Shown here: one piece after another, positions 34,552 through 44,271 of the stretch
How positions within the stretch are numbered: position 1 is the stretch's first letter
Layout: each line of letters begins with the position of its first letter
Assembly (NCBI GenBank): GCA_009193035.1
Contig: SWDT01000566.1
Span: 62,001-126,000 of the forward strand
From: Halicephalobus mephisto
Lineage: Eukaryota; Nematoda; Chromadorea; Rhabditida; Panagrolaimidae
Length of the DNA stretch: 64,000 nt
Direction: 5' to 3'
The notes under the pieces: generated by a model
Database searches by the model: none
Seen by the model: only the letters and a program-made list of their open reading frames with translations
Told to the model about the DNA's origin: nothing
Made by a program: the position numbers and the translations under genes

Positions 34552-35110
34552 TTTTTATCCAACAGCCTACAAGAAAAATAAAAAAGTAAAAATGAAGATT
34601 TTCGAAAAGCAAACAACTCGGGTTTGAGGGTCAGCGCGGGATTGAAATCGATGCAGAACGTCTTCCCCGAAGGAAAGCACCTTGAATTTAATTTTCGGTC
34701 AACAAAGGACAAGAAGAAAAATTCTTAAACCTATATTACACCATGGGAAAAGTAGTCAAAGAACATGAAATTAATTCTCATCGTGAAAGTTCTCAAAAAT
34801 CATACTATTTTTGATTATTTAAAAAAAGGAATAAAATTATATAGTAAATAATCCCAAAAAATACAATCAACTCTCGCCACGAAATTTCTCAAAAATCATA
34901 CTATTTTTGATTATTTAAAAAAAGGAATAAAATTATATAATAAATAATCTCAAAAAGTAAAATCAACTCTTGCCACGAAAGTTCTTAAAAATCATACTAT
35001 TTTTGATAATTCACCATTGAAAGTAAATTAGAAAAAAATAAAACCAATTTTTGTCATAAAAATCTTTGAAGATCACAATAACTTTATTAAGTCACTATTT
35101 TTTATAATTA
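34552..35110. repeat. 5' flank and about 115-bp repeats
   Basis: After a short promoter-like stretch (34560-34740), three units of about 105-115 bp with ACTCTYGCCACGAAATTTCT and AAAATCATACTATTTTTGAT run from about 34765 to 35060. They resemble the CTCTCGCAGCGAAAG array at 9.3-10.3 kb. Confidence 0.6.
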
Positions 35111-35610
35111 TTTGAAATTTCTGACGAAAATTAAAACTTAACAGTGACGATTTACATTTATTAAAAAATTAAAAATTACGTTTTTTGTGTATAAATTAAA
35201 TCAGAGTTCAGAAAGTTTTTTTTTTGAAAATTTTCAGTTTTATTATTATTATTGTTTATCGAGCAGTATTTCGAAAAATATTTATCTTTACAAATATAAA
35301 TTAAAATCGGTTTCGTTTTTACACAAAAAATATAACTTTCGATTTTTTAACAATTGCGAAATTTGACAAAAATATAACATAATCGTCACATTTTTATAAT
35401 TATTTGAAATTTGTGACGAAAGTTGGAAATAATAGTGACGATTTACATTTATTAAAAAATTAAAAATTATATTTTTTTGTGTATAAATTAAATCAGAGTT
35501 CGAAAAGTATTTTTTTTTCGAAATTTTTCAGTTTTATTATTATTATTGTTTATCGAGCAGTATTTCGAAAAATATTTATCTTTATAAGTATAAATTAAAA
35601 TCGGTTTTGT
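35111..35610. repeat. two copies of a MITE arm plus a 130-bp spacer
   Basis: Segments of the same MITE family as at 33.9 kb occur at about 35100-35190 and 35325-35475, in reverse orientation. Each is followed by a spacer with TTATTATTATTATTGTTTATCG and CAGTATTTCGAAAAATATTT, so the block is a tandem duplication of about 290 bp. Confidence 0.7.
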
Positions 35611-36715
35611 TTTTATGTGGTTAAGGTTCTTGTTACTCAAAACAGAAACCCCATACGGAGCGTTTTGGGCCTGTTTCTTATTATGGTCCTGGTCGATTCT
35701 AATCCTTTATAAAAACAATCGAATTTTGAAGAAAAATCCAAATCACATTATAGTCCAAAACAAAAAGTATTTGTTTTTAAAAATTTTTTAATTCCAATCT
35801 TAAAAAAAATCAGATCTTCGAAAAAAACATTCAAAAACGAAAAATATTTTTAAAAAGTTTTTAATTTTCTAATATTATGGAATTATTTAATTTTAATTCT
35901 ATGTAAAAATAGCAGAATACTTAAAAAACTTAAATCATAATCCAAAATAAAAAATATTCGTTTTTAAAAGTTAATTTTTGAAAATTAAATTTTTTTCTTA
36001 ATTTTAAAAATTCTAATTTTATTTAAAAAAGATAAAATTTCAATATTATAATTTATAAAAATTTTTATTTTTAAACAACTTTAAAATTTAAATTTTATTT
36101 AAAAAAGATAAAAATTTTAGAAAAAAATTTAAATATTATAATTTATAAAAATGTTTATTTTTAAACGATTTTAAAATTCTAATTTTATTTAAAATAGATA
36201 AAATTTTAGAAAAAAAATTTAAACAATATTATAATAAAACAAAAAATATTCACTTTTGAACAATTTTAGAATTTTTCTCATTTATTTATTGTTAGTTCTA
36301 ATTTTACCCAAAACGATCGAGTCCTAGAGTGAAGCTTGGGGAAAGGCAACCTGCAATACGAAACAGGTCAAAATAAAGCTCGCAAACAGAAGTCTAAACT
36401 GCGCGAGCTGTCCTGAAAAGCAAATAAACAAGTGTTTCCTCATTTTACACTTCTATCACGTGTTGTCAGAAGCAATAAATTCAAAAAATAATCGATTCAA
36501 TGATTAAATTTCTTAGTCAAAAAATAAAACATCAAAGATAACAACTTTCCGAGTCCTGGAGTTTTGTCGGAAAATGATTCTTTCAGGAAAGGACCGAGTA
36601 AACAACGAGGAAAGACCAGCATTGTCGTCGGACATCTCGACGTGAATCAGACTCACATTTTAGCATTTTGTCGAATCGTTTTCGAAAATATTACGGACGC
36701 GTAGTTTCCAGGGCC
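35611..36715. other. intergenic, no gene seen
   Basis: AT-rich sequence with a loose repeat of TATAATTTATAAAAATKTTT near 36040-36250. 36300-36450 is GC-richer (contains ACTGCGCGAGCTGTCC) and could be a promoter or an old element, but no open frame or RNA structure is evident. Confidence 0.5.
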
Positions 36716-37240
36716 GGAGGTATTCAGAACACCCAAGACTAAGCAGTTCTTTCTCCATTAAAGAGTACGAAAAGGAACATATCACATCAAACAGGGTCCC
36801 TGGGTGTTGCACTATTATATCTTGTATTATTATTGTAGATATATAATCTCTAAGATCAGAAACACTCATAATATTCAAGACTAAGCAGTTCTTTCCCCTA
36901 TTGAAGAGCACAAAAGGGAACATATCACATCAAATAGGGTCCCTGGGTGTTGCACTATTATATCTTGTATTATTATTATAGATGTGTATTCTCTAAGATC
37001 ATAAACATTCAGAACACCCAAAGCTAAGCAGTTCTTTCCCCTATTGAAGAGCACAAAAGGGAACATATCACATCAAACAGGGTCCCTGGGTGTTGCACTA
37101 TTATATCTTATATTATTATTGTAGATATATAATCTCTAAGATCATAAACATTCAGAACACCCAAAGCTAAACAGTTCTTTCCCCTATTGAAGAGCACAAA
37201 AGGGACCATATTATAGCAGACGGGATCTCCTAAGAGTTGC
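36716..37240. repeat. about 143-bp satellite, 3.6 units
   Basis: TAAGCAGTTCTTTCYCC recurs near 36741, 36883, 37025 and (as TAAACAG) 37167, a spacing of 142-143 bp. Each unit includes GGGTCCCTGGGTGTTGCACT and TATTATTATTGTAGATATAT. Units 2 and 3 are nearly identical. Open frames inside the unit repeat with it and are not evidence for a gene. Confidence 0.88.
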
Positions 37241-38105
37241 GCTCATATTATCAATATTGTCCCATATTATGTTTGTGTCTAGTTTTAATAAAAGAACAGA
37301 AATAATTTCATATGACTAACTTAAATACACAATATTTAACCTATTTCTAATGTCTCTACTGCGGTTCACAGCTTATTTTTCGTTGTTTTCGATCTCGGGC
37401 TCGACCTGACCACGAATTGTTTTTAAAGTCAAAATCAGATTCGAAATTGAAAATTCTTCGAAATTTTTTACCAGGAAAACAAAGATTTTTTTGTTTCACG
37501 ATGAAAATAGTTTGTTTTCGACAAAGATTCTCTATTTCCGATTTTTGGACAGGGTTAAAGACCACCGTATTGTCGTAAAAATAAACAACGTTACGAAATA
37601 TTCTCGATAGGAATTTTCAAAATTTTTCGAAAACTTTAAAAATGATTCATTTTAAATTTTTTTAAAATTCTAATTTAAAAAACAAAAAATTGACAAAATG
37701 TGAATAAAAATAAATTTGAATTTTTTTGGCGAAAAGTGAATGAACGAAAAATAGGGTCCGTATACTGTATAAATATTGAAACAGGTTTTTTATAAAATTT
37801 TTCAATATGAATTTTCAGAATTGAAAGTTTCAAAATTATTGTTTTCAAATATTGGTTTTAGTTTTTGTTCAATTTCGAAGAATTCTAAAAAATCGAATTG
37901 GATTTTTTCGAAATCACGTGACGAATATTTTTTGTTTTTTAATAATTTTTTAATAATTTTAGAATTATGTGGATCGGTGTGACTTGCGTGAGAGATGAGA
38001 AATATGGAAGTTTCTTGTTTATCCGAACAACAATAAAATTAAACACAATAATTATATATTAATTAACTAGTCAACATTAAGTTTGTCATGTGGACAATAC
38101 ACGTA
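37241..38105. other. intergenic, no gene seen
   Basis: A small GC-richer stretch at 37340-37440 and one diverged 36-bp unit (TTTTTTTGGCGAAAAGTGAA) near 37722. The minus-strand frame over 37356-37565 has no ATG context or domain. Confidence 0.45.
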
Positions 38106-38525
38106 TATTTTAGCAAGTACACAAAAAACGTAACTTTTGGTTTTTTAAAAATCGCGAAATGTGATAAAAACTTCACATTTTCCATGAATATTTGGTATTT
38201 GTGACGAAAATTAAAACTTAACAGTGACGATTTACATTTGTTAAGAAATTAAAAATTACTTTTTTTATCTATTGATATCGGTGGATTATGTATGAAATAT
38301 GGATACATTAAAACTGCTCTGATTTATTAGATAATTTAGATTCAATATATAGTTGCATTAAATTCGTAGAAAATATAACTTCTGGTTTTTTAACAATTGC
38401 GAAATTTGACAGAAATATGACATAATCGTCACACTTTTATAATTATTTGAAATTTCTGACGAAAATTAAAATCTAATAGTGACGATTTACATTTATTACT
38501 AAATTAAAAGTTACGCTTATTTTTG
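38106..38525. mobile_element. composite MITE-like element, inverted copy
   Basis: This is the reverse-complement counterpart of 33911-34330: MITE arm at about 38115-38270, spacer with GCTCTGATTTATTAGATAAT, second arm at about 38370-38522. The order and spacer are the same, so both derive from one composite unit. Confidence 0.75.
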
Positions 38526-39270
38526 CGTGATAAATAATTCTCTTCGAAATCCGGCTTGCTTATACAGTAGTCAGTTAATAGACTGATATAATACTAATGT
38601 CTATTAATACGTCGATATAACTAGTAAAATCATCGTAATGTTGGAAAATTGTTAAAAATATTATTTCTGGTAGTCGTTTAAACAATATTGAGATTTCGAT
38701 TAATTAATTAATGTATTCACAGAAATTTAAAATTTGTAAAATTAAACAGTATTATGAAAGATGCAATAAAAGAAAATTTAAAAATAAAAAATAAAAAATA
38801 AAAAATAAACAAAACTATTTTTTTTAAAAAGATAAAAAATAGAGTTGAGTTTTTAAAGTTTTCGATTTGAATTCGAACTTTTTAATTTTCGAATCAAACT
38901 GAAAATTGTATTTTTTTTAAAACAGAAATTCATCAAAAAACAAATTTTAAATTTGCATTTTTTTCATAAGCATCGATATTTTCGAATCGATTTAAAAAAA
39001 ATTCTTTTTTTTGAAATGCTTCCAACTATCATGATTAAATTACAAAAATCATCAAAAAAAACTTTTACAATTGTGAATCATTTAATTTTGAAAATGACGA
39101 TGCTAGGAAAAAATTGCCAGCTTTGGATTCATATCAAATTAATTTCACAAAAGTCATAGAAAAAATCAGTTGATTCTATTTTTCTTGACTGAATGAATTC
39201 TTATAAAATCGATAAAAATTTCCTTTTATCTTACTCCTTTTGATAATTTTTTCATTAGGACTTACTACGC
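38526..39270. other. intergenic, no gene seen
   Basis: AT-rich sequence without recognisable genes. Short open frames occur but lack any family resemblance. Confidence 0.45.
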
Positions 39271-39765
39271 ATAAAAACGGGTACATAGTATATAATATAC
39301 AGATATACTAAGACGGCTGTAATTATCATTATATAAAATTGATATTAGTATATTGTATATAATATATCAATACACTAAAACGACTCTAATATATCATTAT
39401 ACTAAGTTGATATCAGTGTATTATATCTAATATATCAATACACTAAGACGGCTCTAATATATCACTATACTAAGTTGATATCAGTGTATTATATCTAATA
39501 TACAGATACACTAAAACGACTCTAATATATCACTATACTAAGTTGATATCAGTGTATTATATCTAATATATCAATACACTAATACAACTCTAATATATCA
39601 TTATACTAAGTTGATATCAGTGTATTATATCTAATATATCAATACACTAATACAACTCTAATATATCATTATACTAAGTTGATATCGGTGTATTATATCT
39701 AATATATCAATACACTAACACAACTCTATTATACTAATACATTAAACACAATACATCTGATACAT
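39271..39765. repeat. 68-bp tandem repeat, about 7 units
   Basis: GTTGATATCAGTGTATTATA followed by TCTAATATATCAATACACTA and CTCTAATATATCA recurs every 68 bp from about 39345 to 39735; the first unit (39280-39345) is more diverged. Each unit contains TATATATC/GATATA-like dyads. Confidence 0.88.
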
Positions 39766-40398
39766 TGAGGTTGTTTTAACGCATTCTTTTTCACCTATAA
39801 AAGCGCTTAAAATTCCCAAAAAGCAAAGATCCAAAGGATAAAGAACAAAATTTTCAAAGAAATAAACTATTCAATATCCATGTAGAATAAGTTTTCAAAT
39901 GAAGAATATCCGAAAACTACAATGTGACAATACTGGATTGAGTTGAGTGTTTATTGATCTTATACTGCCAGATGTTCTACATTATATGGATCCATCAAGT
40001 ACAGTATAAAACAAATAACTTGTGATGACAGTTGCAGCAGGGATGGTTCGAACAAGAAATACTTTGTTGATTGTCACGAAAAATGATGGGAAAATAGTTC
40101 ACTAACTACATCAAATTTTTCTTATCTGTAAAGAATTCCGGTGAAAAGTGATTTATTTTCAACTTTAATTCATTTCAGATGACATCCAATTTGCTTATTA
40201 ATATTTTATAAATAGTCCATCATGTTTATTACTAAAGCAGGTTCCACATTATTATACGTTTACAAGCCCAATGTTAAAAAATAAGGGACTGATAAGTACT
40301 TCCACCTCATGACTCAAAATAATGAGTGATAAAAAAATGATACTTTGTCATTTTTCGCGTCTTTTGGTTGGTAAAAATAACATGACTTTAATTATAGG
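39766..40398 (+). promoter_or_regulatory. 5' flank of first GTPase gene, with acceptor next to ATG
   Basis: Upstream of the gene, several stretches (near 39890-40100) are recognisable in diverged form upstream of the second copy (near 43550-43990), so the duplication included the promoter. TTTAATTATAG ends one base before the ATG at 40399, and the same AATTATAGGATGG context precedes the second copy. Confidence 0.55.
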
Positions 40399-43388
40399 AT
40401 GGATATTGAATTAACGTTCCGTTATCCAGTTCAAGAAGAATTATATCTCAATCTTGCTGGGACAGCAAATGTTCAAACTTCTAAGGATCGAAAACGAAGA
40501 TTAAAACCTCGGAGATTCCATAAGAAGTTTAAGGTAAGATGTCCTTGGGCAGAATGTTCTAATGACCCTCTGATCTGGCACTGTGCTCACTGTGGAAACG
40601 AGTTGGAGACGTTTGAACAAGAAGTAGTTTACTTCTCCTGTTACTGTGGCGACCGGAAGATGACTGATTTCTACTGGAAGTGCTGTCATAACAATCACCC
40701 AAAAGTTCGATTTGAGGACAATTTTAAAAGTTTAATGGAACTCCAGAAAGATCAGAGAGAGCAACGAACGATCGTCTTCCTCGGAGAAACTGGGGTAGGG
40801 AAATCCACTACCATCAACCATCTCATAACTTCTATCAATTACGAAACTTGGAATGAAGCAGAACATACAGCATTCGTCAACGCTGTATCCCTCTGGCAAG
40901 TGGTTTGCAACATGGAAGGAGATGAAATGGAGAAGAAACAGCTAGAAGGATTCCATATGGAAAACGAAAGCGAAAAATACGGAAAAAGCGCAACTGTCAA
41001 TCCTGTCACTTATTCTTTTACTTACAATAACAACGGTAATAGGTTACTTAATAAAAATAATAATAAGCATGATTTAGAAAAGGAGTATCTGATGATGATA
41101 TTAGACCCGGCAGAAAATAACAACACTAGTGGATCAGAAGAAATGGAAAACAAACATCACATGGATATTGTCGAACAGATTGTGGATCTTGAATCTCTTA
41201 ACATGATCTGTTTTGTCCTCAAAAACGGGGGACTAAGGATAAACAACGGAAAGCCCCATATACTGGAAATCATGAAGAACATTTTCGATCCAAAATTTGT
41301 CGACCACATAAGTTTCTTACAAACTCATTCTGTATATCGCAAAGTAAGTGATTCGTTTTTAATATTGTAGGAATTAGTCCATTAAGGTGGCAGACACAAA
41401 AACCACTATTCTTCAATTATGTAAGAATCTGAATATTAAATTAGAAATCAAGGACAACATTTATCCTGTCAACAATGAACCTTATAAGAACATCTTGATC
41501 GAGAAACTCTTTAAAGATAGACCGGATCTCATGGAGGATTACGAAGATCAAGCACATTTTTATAACATGTCAAGGGAGTCTTTCAAGAAGCTTATAAACA
41601 AGGCCATCGAAAATCCGAAACTTGAGACAAAAACGAACAATTTCCAAATTGCTCGAATCAAGAAATTCGCCCAAAAAGATATGGAAAGAATTTTCGAATA
41701 TGTCTTGGAACTTGTTGGGATAATCGAAAAATCAAATTATGAATCAAATTTGGACGAAAATGAACAGAAGATAAAACAACTAGATGAAGAGATAATTAAA
41801 ATGGTTAAAAAACACGATAAAGGAAAGAAAAACGAAAATTTGAATATGACCACTGAAAATTCCGAAGATATCGACAGTACTGAAGTTTACAAAAACATCG
41901 ACAATTTACTACTTAGTGGAGTGGAAACAAAGTGGACCAACGACAATCAAAAAAACAACAATGAAGAACTTTCCGAAATCGATGATCAAAACAAAATTAG
42001 AGACATATTACGAGATATCAAAACAATCTCGACAGAATTTAAGGATGAGAAATTATTTTACATCGGAATAGGACTCATCATTGCTGGAGTCGTGGGTGTA
42101 GCTGCCGGAGCTTTTCTGTTTTGGATCCCAATGGTCATAGCTACCCCTATCTGGGGAGGAGCATTAGCGGTCGGTGGAGCTACAACCGTAGCTGGAAAAC
42201 TGACCATTATTTTAAATTACCGTAAACTTTAAATTACTGTATATACATAACCGACATATTTAGTGAAAAATAAGAAAGCTGTAAAGGAAAAAGCTATGGA
42301 ATGCATAAAAGCGGTCGCCATCATCGACAAGTACTGTAGAGACAACTTTGATATTCGTTTTGACTACGTTGCACAATTGAAAGAAGCAACTAGAAGCACC
42401 TCACGTGCCTTCTTTTCTCCTGTAGTGAATTTACTGGTAACTGCATTCATAACTACGAAATATATCGAGCATTGTTCGTGGTGGGACCGACATTATGGAA
42501 GTTCTAATTCTTTTATTTCCTAAAATCATATTTGAAGCAGTAATCTCGCCACGAATGATGCTTAGACACTAATGATTAAACTCGTAATTAAAGAAGCAAC
42601 CGCAGTTTATACTTTTTTAGCACTTTATCGAACGTTTTCAAAGCAATTACAATATAGGATTTAGAACATTATATACTCAAGCTTGGACTCCTCTATTGTT
42701 CGCTTGCGTTCGCGCATCTCGACCTTTCTGATCATCTTCAGGGAATTCTTCTCTTACTAGGATCATCTTTTCGGTCCTTCTGACCTCGCTTCTTTCTTTG
42801 ATGAGTGCGTCTTAGCCATTTGTAGTCAGATTGCAGCTGGCAAGGTCTGGATCTGCAGTCTTCGGTCGGGAATCGAACCCGAGTCTCGTGATTTTGCAGT
42901 CATGTATACTACCATTGTACTACCGAAGCCGTAGTTTATAATAGGATCATTATTCTTCCTCTGGTTTCTGTACAAATCACCACTCTTTTTTATTAACCTA
43001 TTATTGATTTATTTTTTAATTATTTATCCAATATAATCGAATTCAATAATTTATATCAAAAGAGAGAAAATAAGCAAACACGTAAACATCGGTCCTTTCA
43101 CACATAATATCTGATTTTTCCCAATTATGAACCTAGTTAATTCTTTAATTTTAGAAGAAAAAACACTCTTTGCTGGTATTCGGGGAAGAATGTGCCAAAA
43201 AACTTAAGGAAGTTCATATCGAACTCGAAGACGTTTTGGCAGTTGCCGATAATCTGACAAAAATAAGAGTACCCCACAACCTCCGTTACAATCCTGATGG
43301 AAAAGAACTATTCGTCGATTGGCGGATGAAAAGTGAAAATTCTCAAAAAATTCAAGACTTTTGGGACGATTTGGAATTTCTAGAATAA
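40399..43388 (+). CDS. zinc-ribbon/P-loop GTPase-like membrane protein, copy 1
   Basis: Five exons, 40399-41035, 41078-41343, 41387-42221, 42264-42436 and 43155-43388, give 714 residues; every junction lines up with copy 2. Residues 48-96 carry eight cysteines in CxxxxC, CxxC, CxC and CC groups (C48, C53, C62, C65, C81, C83, C95, C96), probably a zinc-binding module. The P-loop GETGVGKST (129-137) is of the AIG1/GIMAP/septin type. The expected G3 site reads DPAE (222-225) instead of DxxG. A helical, charged region follows (about 300-520) and then a Gly/Ala-rich hydrophobic segment near 525-575 that could form a membrane hairpin. The C-terminus has the motif GKELFVDWRMKSENSQ shared with copy 2. 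I do not recognise a named family. Introns 1-3 are 42-43 nt; intron 4 holds a tRNA-derived insertion. Confidence 0.8.
42655..42935 (-). mobile_element. possible tRNA-derived SINE in GTPase intron 4
   Basis: A GC-rich block of about 280 bp in an otherwise AT-rich intron. On the minus strand it starts with a tRNA-like head (42929-42859) and continues into about 190 bp of unrelated, non-repetitive sequence with GAAAAGATGATCCTAGTAAG and GCGAACGCAAGCGAACAATA. Copy 2 of the gene lacks it. Only one copy is in this window and no clear A- or T-rich tail is seen, so the SINE call rests on the head-plus-body layout. Confidence 0.45.
42859..42929 (-). pseudogene. tRNA-Cys(GCA)-like pseudogene
   Basis: A 71-nt cloverleaf can be drawn: acceptor stem GCTTCGG/CCGAAGA (six of seven pairs), D stem GTAC/GTAT, T arm TCGGG-TTCGATT-CCCGA. 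The anticodon loop reads CTGCAAAA, which gives GCA but has eight bases, and the anticodon stem has an A-C mismatch. These faults and its place in a possible SINE suggest it is not a working tRNA. Confidence 0.55.
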
Positions 43389-44271
43389 TCATAATTCTTT
43401 ACAAAGATAAACGCGTACATAAGTTAAGTTCAAATATTTCGTTGTTTATTATATAATAATTAATCAACTGTATATTTCGCATAAAGATTTCCCAATTCTT
43501 GATGTTCTTCCAGCATTTACAGTATAAATACTCTAAAGAGAAAAACCCATTCAACACCCACATGGGATTATTCTTCCAATAAGAAGTGCAAGAAAATAAA
43601 GATTATGACAATGTTGAGTTCATTCGTGTTTCTGTTTTGTGTCCTCATATGTTCTGTTTGATCGTGGTTAAGAGTTCCTGATCCGCGGATAGATGAGAAA
43701 TATATATAATAACTTTATAAGACCAAAGGTACAAGATATAAAAACAACTCCTACAAAATATTGCATAATCTCCTTAAATCCCCACCAACGCATGATCGTA
43801 CGCCTTTCGTTGTCCCTCAGGGTATTTCCCTTCGGGACCAAAGTTATATAAGCTTGCACTCAAATAGATAGTACCCGATCCAACAGTTTCATACTGTATG
43901 AATCCATCTAATACAGTGCGAAACAAATTATCCATAGAGATTGCTGCAAAAAATGCTTTGTTGAGTATAACGAAGAAATGATTGATAACAATTCATCGAT
44001 TGACTCAAATTTTTTTATCAAAAAGGAATTACTACACAAGGATCGTATTTTTTGCTTTATTAATTTCACGCGAGATTAGGTAAATGATTATACATTTCTT
44101 CATTTTGAAATAATACGGACACACCTCTAAACGCTTAACATATAAGAATTTAATGAATTGATAAGAGGAATTCTCATTTATGTGATGATATTCATCTATA
44201 AAAATGACGAAAACTATTTTTTAAATCGCTCACTTCCCTTTAATTTTAAATAATGTTAATTTAATTATAGG
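43389..44271 (+). promoter_or_regulatory. spacer and 5' flank of second GTPase gene
   Basis: Spacer between the tandem genes. Parts of it (for example GAATCCATCTAATACAGTGCGAAAC near 43902) are diverged copies of the flank of gene 1 (near 39990). AATTATAG ends one base before the ATG at 44272. No other gene is seen; open frames on the minus strand here are not convincing. Confidence 0.5.

Noticed and set aside
36660..37066. Minus-strand frames of 60-87 codons that look like two paralogous small proteins
   Set aside because: They are successive units of the 143-bp satellite, so their likeness comes from DNA repetition, and neither has a start or splice context that differs from the repeat.
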